This document shows, in pieces, positions 22,085-33,528 of a DNA stretch of 64,000 bases (within the stretch, counting starts at the first letter, position 1; every line of letters starts with the position of its first letter). The position numbers were made by a program, and so were the translations under genes. The notes under the pieces are model-generated. The model had not been told where the DNA came from and did not search any database. It saw nothing but the letters and a program-made list of their open reading frames with translations. Origin of the DNA: Ryuthela nishihirai (lineage: Eukaryota > Arthropoda > Arachnida > Araneae > Heptathelidae); assembly GCA_038380435.1 (NCBI GenBank), contig JAWZYU010000008.1, positions 75,902,020 to 75,966,019 of the forward strand, in the 5' to 3' direction.

Positions 22085-23950
22085 GGTAGTCAAGTAGTTT
22101 TGATGAGCAATTTTGAATAAAAGGACACTTCCTACGTCATTTACATATTGCTGAATATAAATAATGAGTATGTGAATGCGAATTTATTAGGACGAACTAC
22201 TCACATCGACGCAATCTTCCATCAAACCAAAGGTAATTCCTCCTCTTTCACCTAACAATGTGTAAAATCTGCCTAGTGTAAATGCATACCAATGGCTGTG
22301 GCATTAACCGCATACTATCGTTAATCAGTCTAACTAGTATAACATTTTGATACAATTCCAAAAGTTGATTACTATAACCTGTACAAAGCTTGTTAATATC
22401 ATTCCTAACCTACTTAACTACTAAAAAGGTTAAAGAGAAAAAAAAAATTAAAAAATACAGCAATTCTGCTTCTTTATAGAATATAAATACAGGTACATGA
22501 AGCAGGTACATAACACTTATTCCCCTAACAATAATCAAATACACAAAATCTAATCTTCTTTCGTACCTGCTATATGTAGAAAAACGGGTATTGGTACTCC
22601 ATTAAATTCTCCTAATTACAATCAAATATGCAAAGCTAATAATTTCATTTTACAAATGAGCAGTAGTGGAATCATCCGCTAAAACTTCACCTAAATGCAA
22701 TAAATCGCGATCTAGTTGAAATAAAATTAGCATTGATTTCCTCCCCTCATCAAGCTTTACATCCCCCTCCCAAAGGAGTTTTGCTAGTGACCGTCTCAGT
22801 CAAACTAGTCTTTGTCATTGGAGACAGCTCTAAAAGGGTACAAAACTTCAAGACATCATGGTTAGCTTATATATATATAAAAACAAATGCTGCCAGTGTC
22901 ATCCTGATAATTACGCATCATTGACACATTCCATATCATTGATGACACTGAACAGATTTAAAAACATATACATTGTATCTAAGAGTAAAGAAAAGTTCTA
23001 TCAATATCATCCAATACAATTCCATCCAAATTTTACAATAAGAATCGCTTTCAACAAAATTATACTTCAAAATATTATTTATATAATCACTGTATACTAG
23101 ATTCTCTTTCATTCTCATCATTCACATCCATAAACATTTTATAATTCCTAAATTCCTAAACTTACATCATTCAATTCAGCTATCAATCAGGTGAAACAAA
23201 ACAACTACAACAAATTCATAATTTAGACTTGAAATCACATTAACACAATACAATTCTTTATAGTTCAACTAGAACTTCAGATGAACCAGAATACATAAAA
23301 AAAAATCTATTCGCTTAACATTATAAACTCAAACTATAAATCTCGAATAATAAATTCATTCACTTTTCCAAAAATAAATATCGAAACTCCGAAGTTTCAA
23401 CATGAAATTAAAACATTTTAAAATCTCTAAGTATAAATAACAATAAATAATCTTCAATCATCTCGTCTTCATCTATTCCAGAAAAAAAGAAATGACATTA
23501 TAAATAATTAGTGCTACAGTGGAAGAATCATAATATACTTAAATTTTCATTGTTGGCATTCGATTCAACTAAATCATTATGAGGCATTTTCTCGGACACT
23601 TCATTCCCATGTCGATTGATAAGCTAGGTGTAGGCACTTCTGAAGATGTCACTTGTGACATCATCTATTATATGTTGACTACTATATTTTTGGTTGTCAC
23701 TCTGCAGATCATCGTCATGTTGTTGACATCTCACTATGTGCTTGGCTTTGAAGAGCCTGGTTTGTGCTTTCCAGGCTTATTGGTACCTGCTTCTAAATGA
23801 TGCTTCAACAGTTGATAATTTCTTAACTTATTAGATTCACCAGGAGTACTTAAACTCAAAATAATCTCTGGGATACTTGGCTCATTATCTATAAAAATTC
23901 ATTAGCATTATTTCCTTTAAAACTTCGATTTCAACAACTTTCTCATTATC
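22085..23950 (-). other. Internal region of the LTR element, non-coding or decayed
   Basis: AT-rich with no long frame. On the minus strand around 22840-22755 a short frame ends TSKTPLGGGCKA before two stops, which may be the tail of the element's polyprotein. Between 23570 and 23880 the base composition is more balanced, hinting at decayed coding sequence, but no domain is readable. Confidence 0.4.
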
Positions 23951-23953
23951 AAC

Positions 23954-25157
23954 TTACTTTGCATCATCAATTTGTTTCTCTAAATTCACATTACTTAAAC
24001 TGAGAGGGCATTTTACAGTTTTTTCCTGCACATTCTGCAATGGACTACAAGATAAATTTGAAAGTGTACTGGACTGTGACTGAAATTTGAATTCACAACT
24101 TTGGTTAACTTCATCAAGAAATTTCTCAAGTAAACATGAAAGATCAGCTTTTGTATCATTGTGATCTATTAATTCAGTTTTTTTCATGACAAGGCCTCAT
24201 AAAAGGTAATTTTAAAGCATGTGTAGCAACAGTAGCAAGACTTAACTCATGAACGGATTTTCTTAAGGAACTTTGACCTCTCGCTTCGAAGATCCTAATG
24301 AAAATTTCCTGAATTGTCATTTTTCCTATAGCAATATTGTTCTGTGTGCCCTGGTTGGTCACAAAAATTATATCTGAAAGTTTCTCTATTTGTAGGAAAA
24401 GTTTTTGGTCTAGTTTCATCGTTTAAAGCTTGACACTGATTGTGTAACTTCTGGTCATGCAGGAATCGTTTTGCGAAACTCAACCCTATATTGCTGCTTT
24501 GGTGAGAAATGCATCTATTGTTGATTTAATGCAGTTTTTGCAAATTCTCTTCTTGCATTGTATTGCTGAGCTAATTTGAATAAAGTGGAAACTGAATTTA
24601 CGTTTCTTAATTCTAAAAATTATCTCAAAGGCAATATTAACTGCGACATAATGCAGTTCATTATGTCGAATTCAGTGGCATTAGCAATGTGCAGCTGGTA
24701 TAACTCTACTGTACTCCAGATGAATGTTTTGATATCATCTCCTTCCCTTTATCCTTGTGAAGAAAAGTTCTGTAGCTAGATGTTTAAAATCGTCGTAAGG
24801 TGGATAAATTTCCAAAATTTCATTTTTAAAGTGTTCCCAAAATTCTATTTCATGATGACATCCTATGCTATTCCACCATTGCATAGCACACCCAATTAAA
24901 CAAGATATTGTGCAAACCACCTTTTTGCTGCTGGGTCTTCGTGTAAACAGAAATGTTCTTCCATGGACGTGACATATGTCCATGATGACAGACGTTTCGA
25001 ACCATCAAACCTTACCTCAGGTAAAGGTCAATTAACATAAGCTTTACAGTTAATAAATGGATTGACAACTAGTTGTTGAGGCGGTTGATAATACTCTGTT
25101 CTATTACTTGCTACTGTTGGAACAAAAAAAGGAACTTTACATTCTTCAAAGTTTATA
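23954..25157 (-). pseudogene. gag-like remnant, capsid and zinc-knuckle part
   Basis: Pieces in several frames. 25157-25028 has CINFEECKVPFFVPTVASN and YYQPPQQLV. 24983-24735 has CLIGCAMQWWNSIGC, EFWEHFKNEILEIYPPYDD, which has the layout of retrotransposon capsid domains (x-WW-xx..W..F..E). 24483-24295 has FCDQPGHTEQYCYRK, a CCHC zinc knuckle whose first Cys is replaced by Asn. Gag would package the element RNA; here stops and frameshifts disrupt it. It continues the segment at 32741-32509, interrupted by the Tc1-like insertion. Confidence 0.65.
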
Positions 25158-25338
25158 CACTCACCAGACAAAAAATTAGTCATCTCCTGCTCTAAGAGGG
25201 TTACATCTGTTCGACAGCAACAGAGGGTGCACCAGTAATAAATGCGCCCTACAAATAGCTGTGCCATGGGCTACGGGATTCATACAGTGGCAAGAAGTGG
25301 TTGTGTGCCACATGTTTGTTAGTTACTCCGAGAAACAT

Positions 25339-25898
25339 GGGTCACGCCAAAGATGTGAATGAGTGGAAAAAAGGTTTGGCCTTAGTGTACAAGAAGTTGC
25401 TGCCTTTAAAGGTGTGCCGAAACATACTGTCCAAAGGGTCTTCAGAAGTGGCATACATCATAGTCCACCACTAATTGTTGCCAGAACTGCAGCAGAAAGA
25501 CTGTGCTCACCAATAAGGACTGCTGCAGTGTGTCACACACTGTTAGGGTAAACCACTTTGCAACAGGGCAGGAATTTCTCCAGTCAGGCAATGCAGGCCT
25601 ACAACAAGCTGTTCCCGAAAGGACACTCTGAAGGGAACTGCATGCCATGGATATCTGAAGCAGATACCGGGGAAGAGACCCATGTTAACAGCTCTGCACA
25701 AGACTGCATGGTAATAGTGGGTGTGGCGCCACAAAGACTGGACTGTTGACTCTTGGAGGCATGTGATCTGGTCGGATAAGTTGAATCATTCGAGTACAAG
25801 CAAAAGCCTGTACTTGAATGATGAGAGGCGACAGGTACATCATAAGCTGTATGAAGTCTTCCATGCGGATTGTGTGCAAAGTTCTGTTCAAGCTGGAG
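25339..25898 (+). pseudogene. Tc1-like transposase, N-terminal half
   Basis: Begins near MGHAKDVNEWKKGLALVYKK and continues through fragments in shifting frames with several stops to the LINE insertion point. The WRHVIWSDKLNHSS stretch contains the first Asp of the DDE triad. The helix-turn-helix region is present but damaged. It stops at the duplicated TCAAGCTGGAG (25888-25898). Confidence 0.75.
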
Positions 25899-26138
25899 GT
25901 TGGTTGGTTGGTTGTTTGGGGTTTATTGGTGCAACAGCAACTAAGGCTATATTGCGCCAAACAAACGATAAAAAGGGGTAAAAGTCTCATAACCCACAAC
26001 CAAAGTTAAAACGGCACAAAACGATAAGTAAAAAAGACGAAACAGTAACAACAAGTGTAGAAGTCAACAATAAAAATGGGTGTATAGGACCTATTTAAAA
26101 CCACAAACAAGAGTAAAAACTAGGAAACAGAGTAAAAA

Positions 26139-29100
26139 TCAAATACGTGTAAAATAACCAGTAAAACGTAAAAAGTCGAAAACAGGAGTTAAAAACGATT
26201 CATCAGATAAAAGATGGCCGAGTGTAAGAGGCTCAGCCATAAAATTGTGGAAGGTAAAATACATTTTGCGTTCAAGATTAAAAGCGGGACAATGAATTAA
26301 AATATGTTTAACAGTTAAAATGGTGTCACAAAACTTGCACTTAGGTACTGCGTCCGCCTTAAGTAGAAAAGAGTGTGTTAAAAACGAGTGACCTAAGCGG
26401 AGCCGAGCAAGGACAACTTCCTCCTTACGATTCCTGCGAAAACAAGACTGCCACGGTTTGACAATGGGCTTGATCTCGAAGAGCTTGTTAGCAACCTGTT
26501 CAGACCAAGATCTATGCCACTGTGCCCGGAGCTCGATGGTGAAACGCTGCCGGAAATCCACATATAGAACCGGCAACGGAGAGTCGGACAGGGGCGTGGC
26601 TGACTTGGCAGCAGCAGCATCTGCCAAGTCGTTGCCCCTGATCCCGACATGACCGGGCACCCAACAGAAGAAAATCGTGGTGGTGGCTGCCAGACGATGG
26701 AGCTGCTGGCGGATCTTGGAGAGAACAGGGTGAGGCCGATGCCTCACCGAGATCAAAGCCTGTAGCGAGCTAAGCGAGTCGGTGTAAAGCACACACCGAC
26801 AATGATGCTTAGCTGCTATATGGTCCAAGGCAATGCTGATAGCATGCAACTCAGCAGTGAAGATGGAACACTGCTGTGGGATCTGGTCTGCAATGATTAC
26901 ATCACAGCAGACCATGGCTGATCCCATTGAAGTGCCGGACTTCGAGCCATCTGTGAAGACAGGCAGGAAGTCCGGGTGCGCAGCACGATGGCTGGCAAAG
27001 AGTTGCCGGTACACACAGTCGGGTGTAAAGGCCTTCCCCATCCTGCACAGGGAAAAATCGCAGGAAGGGGAAACAGCAAGCCAAGGTGGAAGTGGCTCAG
27101 CTGTCGACTGTGCGATGCTATCGAGACTGGTGTTGATGTCGCGCAGGTAACCTCCGACATGCAAACCAAAAGGACGAATGGCAGTCGGCCGATTCTGGTA
27201 TAACGTTTCCCACCTGGGACAGAAAACGCAGTCCCAAGTGGGATGGCCTGGCAGGGATCGCAATTTTGATGCATACTGCAGGGACAACTGCTGACGGCGA
27301 ATAGATAATGAAGGTTCGTCGGTCTCAACGTAGAGACTCTGGACCGGTGAAGTGCGGAAGGCCCCCATGCACACACGGAGGGCCTGGTGATGGAGTGGGT
27401 CCAGCACCTTCACCACCGAATCCCGGGCGGAGTCATACACCTGGGATCCGTAGTTCAGTTGTGACCGGACAAGTGCACAGTACAGGCGGAGCAAAGAACA
27501 TCGGTCCGCCCCCCAAGAGAGGGAGGAGAGGACCTTGATGATGTTCAATGTCCGCGTGCACTTGGACCTGAGATGTCGAATGTGAGGTAAAAAGGTCAAT
27601 TTCTGGTCGAAGATGAGACCGAGAAACTTGGTCTCCGCCACAACTGGAATGATATTACCCCCGAGCTGCAGCTCGGGGTCCAGATGAAGATTACGCTTGC
27701 GGCAAAAGTGCACGCAAGCGGTCTTCTGTGGGGAGAACCAGAACCCATTGGCCGTCGCCCAAACCGATATTGTTCAGGGCAGTTTGCAGTTGTCGTTCAA
27801 TGACCCTCATGCTGGACGATGAGCAAAAGATGTTAAAGTCATCAACATAGAGGGCATTGCCTACAGTCGGAGGAAGTTGCTGTGTAATGGAATTGATCTC
27901 GACAGCGAAAAGCGTAACACTCAGGATGCAGCCTTGAGGCACCCCCTGTTCTTGGGGGAAAGGCCGCGACAGAGTGTTGCCGACACGAACTCGAAAAATA
28001 CGAGATGATAAAAAGTTTGCGATGAAGATCGGCATGTGACCTCGCAAGCCGAAGCTGTGAAGGTCACGAAGAATGCCGAATCTCCATGCCGTGTCGTACG
28101 CTTTTTCGATGTCGAAGAAAATTGACACCAGGTGCTCTCGACGTAAAAACGAATTCCTGATCGCCGATTCGAGGCAGATCAGGTGGTCTAAAGTAGACCG
28201 GTGCCTGCGAAAGCCACACTGGGTGTTGGAAAGAAGGCCGTGATGTTCCAAATACCAGGCCAGCCTGGTATTTACCATCCTTTCCAGCACCTTGCAGACG
28301 CAGCTCATCAACGCAATTGGACGATACTTGGAAGGAATCTTGGGATCTTTGCCTGGCTTAGGGAAGGCAAAGATGATGGCCTCCCGCCAGGAGTCCGGAA
28401 ACTGCTCCTCGATGAAAATATGATTGAATAGTCGGAGCAGTCGATCCTTACTCGATGGTGAGAGATATTGGAGCATGGCATAATGGACATTGTCTGGCTC
28501 CACAGCAGATGCACGAGAAGTGTGCAGAGCAAGGCGTAGCTCCTCCGCTGTGAATGGCCTGTTGTAAGACTCCAGGCCATTCGAATGGAAGGACAGCGGA
28601 GAGCTTCCGCCCTGCCCTTCTGGGCCAGAAACTCGGGGGAGTAAGAGGTAGATGAGGAGATGGAGGAGAATGACTCCCCCAGAGTGTCGGCAATTGCTTT
28701 GGGATCAGCAATTGCCTGTCCATTGTGCTCCAGGATCGAGAACGAGTGGGACGTGTACTTCCCACCCATCTTCCGGACCTTATCCCACACGACTAGAACT
28801 AATCGTGCGGGTGATAGAAGATGTATATATCATCCAAGATTCCTTCTGGCTCTGGCGCCGGAAGAAATGGGCTTTCGCCCTGGCGCGTTTGAATGCTTCA
28901 AGGTTGGGGGACATCGGATATCTCCAAAACACCCCCCAAGCCTTGTTCTGAGCCTTACGAGCTGCGGTGCAGTCGGGATTAAACCACGGTTTTGGGAACC
29001 GTGGAAACCGAGTCGAGGTCTGAGGAATAGTAGAGGCAGCTGCATGGACGATGCAGTCCGTCAACTCCGCCACTGCAACATTGATGGGCTCCTGGCTGAC

Positions 29101-29885
29101 AGAGTGCTCATCGAGCTCAGACAAGAGCTTGAAGCCACTCCAATCAGCCCGATCAAGCCTCCACTGGGAGACACGCGAAGGGCTGCAAGGCACCCCACGA
29201 GAGATGGTACACACCACGGGGAGGTGATCGCTTCTGTAGGGATTGTCCTCGACCTCCCATGTAAAGAGTGGAAGGATCGAGGAGGAGCAGATGGTGAGGT
29301 CAATGGCAGTGAATGTGCGGGTTGGGGTGTGAAAGTAGGTACTGACACCGGTGTTCAACAGGGAGAGCGATGGATCCAGGAGACACTGCTCTAGGACCCG
29401 GTCCCTCCCGTTGGTGTCAGCACTGCCCCAGAGCGGACTGTGTCCGTTGAAGTCCCCCATGATGAGGAAGGGGGACGGCAGCTGCGAGACAAGGTCATCA
29501 AGGTCATCCCGGAAAACGATGAATATAGACGACATCAAGATGAGATGAGATGAGAGATGCTTCCGGGTGGGAGATGGACAGAACAGACAGTCAACGAAAA
29601 TCCCACAAAGAGGCGGATGGCTACCGCCTCTAAGTGCGTGGTGAGGGGAATGACCTGGAATGCAGAATGGTTGCTCACAAGGATGGCAACACCTCCATGA
29701 GCTGGACCATCTCCATCCCGGTCCGGGCGAATGAGAGAAAAGTGCCGAATAGTGGGATTGTTGGCTGTCTGCAAGAATGTCTCCTGAAGGCACACGCAGA
29801 GGGGTTCGTGTGCCCTCAGGAGCACCTTGATGTCGTCTATATTCCTCTGGAATCCACGACAGTTCCATTGAAGGAGTGTGGCCAT
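26139..29885 (-). pseudogene. I-group LINE ORF2: endonuclease, reverse transcriptase, RNase H
   Basis: It starts at ATG 29885, one base after the ORF1 stop (TGAgATG). Domains in order: endonuclease (LLQWNCRGFQRNIDDIKVLL, CLQETF, then MGDFNGHSPLWGS and DLTICSS, YRSDHLPVV); reverse transcriptase (28503-27691: YRPIALMSCVCKVLERMV, FFDIEKAYDTAW, GVPQGCILSVTLFAV, YVDDFN near 27840); RNase H (27713-26139: VFTDGSKSGTSMG, CVLYTDSLSSLQAL, WVPGHVGIRGNDLADAAAA); and a C-terminal CKFCDTILTVKHILIHC zinc-binding-like motif. Frames change near 29535, 28790, 28490 and 27700, so at least four indels disable it. The four shifts with few stops indicate recent decay, or base-calling errors in a young copy. Confidence 0.92.
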
Positions 29886-29886
29886 C

Positions 29887-31188
29887 TCAGGTCTTGGAAG
29901 AATTGGCGGACGACTTTCGATTTATTTTAACCGTCGCCAGTGACGGCTTTTGAAAAATAGGGCAGTCGGTGTCCATGTCCTCGGAGTCGTCTGAGCAACA
30001 TGGATCAGAGACCGCCGAACGAGGAGGTAAAATTTTCTTTTTTGGCCCTGGCGGGGGCCCCTTGGGTTTCGAAGGTCTTGCTGTCTGTGGGCGGGGTGGA
30101 GGGGGCCTTCCGGAGGTGGATGTGGAAGGCACAGACACAGGAATAGAAACCGGCGTCGATGTCGAGATTGACACCGACATCGGCTTCGCCTGCGTCAAGA
30201 GGTACTTCGCAGCAGGCAAGAAAGATTCAGCTGGTGGTACGCTGATGTCGGTCTGCACCGCCACAGAAGCCACCTTAACGATGGGCTTTCCAATGACCGC
30301 ACCGGCATAGGAGACCTTGCCAGGTGGGGCAGGCGGTGCAGCGAGCTTTCGCCTCTGGATAGCTGATGTTATGGAGGGTCTTGAGGCGCTGTACCTCTTT
30401 CTCCTCCAGCCACTTCAGACAGTCGCGGGAGTACGCCGGATGTTCACCATGGCAGTTTACACAGCATGCCTTTTCTGCTGTGCAGTCAGGTTCAAGATGA
30501 TCCTGACTGCCACAACGTGCACAGGTGGGCTTGCCCCGGCATACGGTGCGGGCATGGCCAAACCTCTGGCATTGAAAGCAACGCAGAGGGTTGGGTATAA
30601 ATGGCCGCACCTCGCAGTGTAAGTATCCTGCCTTGATGGAAGTAGGCAGGCGTGGTGTGTTGAAAGTTAGGATTAGTACCCTGCTGGGCTGTAACTTTCC
30701 ATTACGGCGAGACGAAACCCGGTGGACTGTTATCACCCCCTGGGCTGAAAGCTCCGAGAGGATTTCCTCCTCAGAAACCTTGAGGAGGCCCCACTCGGAG
30801 ATCACACCCCAGGAGGAATTGAGCGTCTTGTGCGGAGTGACTTCAACAGCCACTCCACCAATCGCTGTAACCTTTAATAGAAGCTCCGAATGCTTGGAGC
30901 ACGCAGTCTCCACCTGCAAGTCACCAGATCTTAGGCGCTTGACAGATTCGGCTCCCCCGCAAGACCTTGCAAACCCTTATTTATAAAAAAGGGGAACATG
31001 TCTCCAAGAACCTGGTCACCCGTAGAGTGGATGATCAGGAACTTCGGAGACGGAGACACATACGAAGACAAAGGCAAAGACAAAGAAGTTGGGGGTTCAT
31101 GGCGAGCCCTCTTGGCGGCATTGACCGATGAATTTTGAGTTGTGGAACTCATATTTGTTTTAAAAAATTCAATGCCCGTTGTCCCCAC
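29887..31188 (-). pseudogene. I-group LINE ORF1 (gag-like RNA-binding protein)
   Basis: ORF1 proteins bind the LINE RNA to form the transposition particle. The frame runs in three pieces: 31188-30931 (with SSTTQNSSVNAAKRARHEPP), 30919-30275 and 30273-29887. A one-base shift lies near 30950 in a G run and another near 30350. The middle piece has an RRM-like region (VITVHRVSSRRNGKLQPSRV) and three zinc knuckles: CFQCQRFGHARTVC, CARCGSQDHLEPDC and CVNCHGEHPAYSRDC. The last piece is Pro/Ser/Thr-rich with PPPRPQTARPSKPKGPPPG and ends one base before the ORF2 start. Confidence 0.88.
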
Positions 31189-31189
31189 C

Positions 31190-31822
31190 TACCATGGAGT
31201 CCAACAAGGGGACGCCCAGTTGGGCGCCAGGGCTGCCTGGGCACCATACCCACACAGGCAGTGAGCCAAGCCCGCACAACAAAACAAAAAGGAAAAGAAA
31301 AAGAGAAATGGTGAGAAACTCGTCTGAGTTCCCACAAAAGAAAATAAGCAATAAATGAATAAAGTGTGAGGAAAGAAAACTACAAAATTAGTAAATGTGT
31401 GGGGAAACTCGCAAACCGTTGTCCGGACGGTGGACGAGGTTACTCACCGATCTGCATAGTTGACCCTAGCAGAACCAGCCCACCAGCCGATTGATCCTTA
31501 GGGGGCCGCCCCAGGACCTCCCGTTTACCTGAAGCAGAGGCCAAAGCAGTGTATAGCAGCGGCCCCGGAAGTCGCTGCCCAGCTCCGCGACAGACAGGCT
31601 CCCCAAAGGCAATACGGCCAAAGGGGACCCCACCAGTCATGAGCTGGGGAGAGAAGACGGGGACCCCTGAGCAACTGCCAGGATCCTTCTTTCCAGGGAC
31701 ACGGGTCTCTGCACACGGCAAACACGCGGGCGAGCGTTTAGGACCCTGCGAAGGTAACCGAGCCAGCGGAACCTTCACAGGGTGGTCCCCCTCACCGCGT
31801 ACAGGTGCTCACACCGAGGGGG
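31190..31822 (-). promoter_or_regulatory. 5' UTR and presumed internal promoter of the I-group LINE
   Basis: About 630 bp of GC-rich sequence between the target-site duplication and the first ORF1 codons. I-group elements use an internal promoter at the start of this region, so one is expected near 31822. The sequence itself does not let me point to a box. Several short open frames occur with no recognisable product. Confidence 0.45.
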
Positions 31823-31833
31823 TCAAGCTGGAG

Positions 31834-32297
31834 GAGGCTCTGTGATGTTCTAGGGGTGTTTCATGTGTGAGGAAATGGGTCATTTGGTTACAGTGATGTC
31901 ACACTTGAACCAGGAGAACTATATGGAGCTACTGGATGACCACACGTTGCCCTTTGTACAACATCTCCACAGTAAACACCAGAAAGGTGTGATGTTCTGG
32001 GGGTGTTTCACGTGCAAGGAAACGGGTCATTTGGTTACAGTGATGTCACACTTGAACCAGGAGAACTATATGGAGCTACTGGATGACCACACGTTGCCCT
32101 CTGTGCAACATCTCCACAGTAAACACCAGAAAGGTACCCCAGTCTTTCAAGACAACAATTGTCGCATGCACAGGGCTCAAAGTGTGTCTGATTGGCACAA
32201 CGAGCAATCTGAAGACTTCGAACACCTCGACTGGCCCGCCAAATCCCCAGATTTGAATCCCATAGAAAATTTGTGGGACTATTGGAGAAACAAATGA
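31834..32297 (+). pseudogene. Tc1-like transposase, C-terminal half with in-frame internal duplication
   Basis: An open frame of 144 codons (31863-32297). A 147-bp (49-codon) segment starting GATGTTCT is repeated at 31844 and 31991, so GHLVTVMSHLNQENYMELLD and DHTLP...VQHLHSKHQK appear twice. After the second copy come the catalytic motifs FQDNNCRM and SPDLNPIENLWDYW. The duplication would double a beta-strand/alpha-helix unit of the RNase H-like fold, so the product is unlikely to be functional even though the frame stays open. Confidence 0.8.
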
Positions 32298-32508
32298 AAT
32301 GCTGTCACAGCCATCTGGCCATTCTCTCAGAACTGTGGCATTTGCTGCTGGAAGAGAAGAGTTGATGAATATTGATGTGCACTACATCTGCACACTGGTG
32401 GCATCCATGCCAGATAGGATTTCAGCTATTCTTTGGTCGCACAGAGGTGTTACATACTATTAGGTGACATTCAGCCAGGGGTGACTAATCTTTTGTCCAG
32501 TGAGCTTA
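32298..32508 (+). other. 3' UTR and right end of the Tc1-like element
   Basis: Short non-coding stretch after the transposase stop, closed by the inverted terminal repeat at about 32480-32506 and the TA duplication. Confidence 0.75.
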
Positions 32509-32741
32509 TGTTTTTGAGCTGACGCAGCACTGTCGGCAAATTTAGGGGTTGTTGTTGTTTCCCTTTTCTCCCGAGGATCTTTAAGCAGATTCATTAACAC
32601 TTTTGCTTCCTTCATCACATCCTGCAACCTATCTTTTACTACGTTGGGAGTCATAAAGGCAGAATTGGTCATATTACTAGCAGACATGTTTAGCGATCTG
32701 CCAAAATTTTGAAATTTTTTTTTATCTTGAACAGCGCTCAA
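32509..32741 (-). pseudogene. gag-like remnant, N-terminal part
   Basis: Minus-strand frame starting MSAVQDKKKFQNFGRSLNM, with DRLQDVMKEAKVLMNLLKD and an acidic/Thr-rich stretch, ending ASAQKHK at the TA where the Tc1-like element begins. It lies 340 bp inside the 5' LTR, the usual place for gag. No domain is recognised by itself; the call follows from position. Confidence 0.5.
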
Positions 32742-33081
32742 AAGGTACTGCTATAGAATACAATACTAAAGCTATACTAAGCTTCCAATAAACTTGCTTA
32801 TCAAAAAGTTTCTCTCTTGAAAAAAGTTCTAACCTTTACATAAATACAATAAAGATCTTAACTATTAGCAATAACTGCGCTGAAACTTCAATACCTTTAA
32901 TACAAAAGTTGAACTTCTTGCTCAACAAAAATTTCAGCTTCAGCAGCTGTTAAATCTATGATTAATATAACTAATGAGCTCAAAAATTTTTTAAACTTTG
33001 CCAATCATGTTAAATAACATACAATTTATACATATATATATACAGTCCCTGTGTTTGGTGCACTACTTTCTTTATTGGCTC

Positions 33082-33528
33082 TGTAATGCTCCAAAAGTAT
33101 GTTCAACTTCTTCTCTTTGGACCTTTGACTGATCCAAATTAAACTAAACTTTCTGGAATGCATCGGGCACCAGGCAATTAATCTTGACAAATAAAGTTAA
33201 AGGATTCACTAAGTATATTATTACATTACTTAGTCACAAAGAAATTAATTCGAAAAGATTGTCAAATTATTAAAGTTAAATCTAATCAAAATCCATTATT
33301 GTTGCTCAAGAGAAAAAATAAAAAAGTCAAAATTATTCATAAAACAAAGTTTATTTCTAAAAAAATCAAGACTCACCAACAACAATATAATACAATATTC
33401 TGAGCAACTAAAAGCTCATATCAAAAACATCTCAATACTCCTTCTCTACTCAACAACAACTACTAACTTCTGATTTAAAAAACTTCTCCCTCTACTAACT
33501 TCGTGACCTAGGGTCACTTACTATACAT
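33082..33528 (-). repeat. 5' LTR of the retrotransposon, truncated
   Basis: 447 bp homologous to 21331-21790 (TGTAATGCTCCAAAAGTATG, AATTCGAAAAGATTGTCAAA, GAGCAACTAAAAGCTCA). Homology stops at CACTTACTATACAT (33528), so about 290 bp of the LTR's outer part are missing. The sequence beyond is unrelated to the RTE LINE seen at the other boundary, so a deletion or rearrangement removed the original junction. Confidence 0.8.

Larger units (their letters stand above)
25899..31822 (-). mobile_element. Full-length I-group LINE with target-site duplication
   Basis: A 5.92-kb element flanked by TCAAGCTGGAG at 25888-25898 and 31823-31833. It is inserted in the Tc1-like transposase gene. The order on the minus strand is 5' UTR (31822 to about 31190), ORF1 with three CCHC knuckles, ORF2 with endonuclease, reverse transcriptase and RNase H, then a 3' UTR ending in AACC repeats (CCAAACAACCAACCAACC). 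The RNase H domain and CCHC ORF1 place it in the I group (I/Nimb/Loa-like); the exact clade is not resolved. It is GC-rich compared with its host and has few stop codons, so it is young, yet several single-base shifts break both frames. Confidence 0.94.
25158..32506 (+). mobile_element. Tc1-like transposon split by an I-group LINE
   Basis: The inverted ends are CACTCACCAGACAAAAAATT (25158) and, on the minus strand from 32506, AGCTCACTGGACAAAAGATT, flanked by TA at 25156-25157 and 32507-32508. The transposase runs on the plus strand in both flanks of the LINE. Left part: HAKDVNEWKKGLALV, KDWTVDSWRHVIWSDK (first catalytic Asp in WSD). Right part: FQDNNCRMHRAQSV (second Asp) and WPAKSPDLNPIENLWDYW (catalytic Glu). 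Without the LINE the element is about 1.4 kb, normal for Tc1, including a 147-bp internal duplication. It inserted into the gag region of the LTR element. Confidence 0.88.
21331..33528 (-). mobile_element. LTR retrotransposon (gag remnant only), carrying nested insertions
   Basis: Two LTRs in the same orientation flank it: 21331-22069 (3' LTR on the minus strand, TGTGATGG...GGAGCATTACA) and 33082-33528 (5' LTR, its outer part lost). A purine tract (AGGACAGGGGGTT, minus strand, 22084-22070) abuts the 3' LTR as expected of a polypurine tract. After removing the Tc1-like element at 25158-32506, the internal part is only about 3.7 kb. It shows gag-like fragments; I found no protease, reverse transcriptase or integrase motif. 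It may be a non-autonomous or heavily deleted element. The superfamily (Gypsy or BEL/Pao) is not decided. Confidence 0.75.

Noticed and set aside
24576..24779. Plus-strand open frame of 67 codons in the gag region
   Set aside because: It is antisense to the gag-like remnant, and its sequence shows no domain; it is a shadow frame.
28660..29394. Plus-strand 244-codon frame inside the I-group LINE
   Set aside because: It lies on the opposite strand to the clear endonuclease domain and has no recognisable motif; GC-rich coding DNA often leaves such frames.
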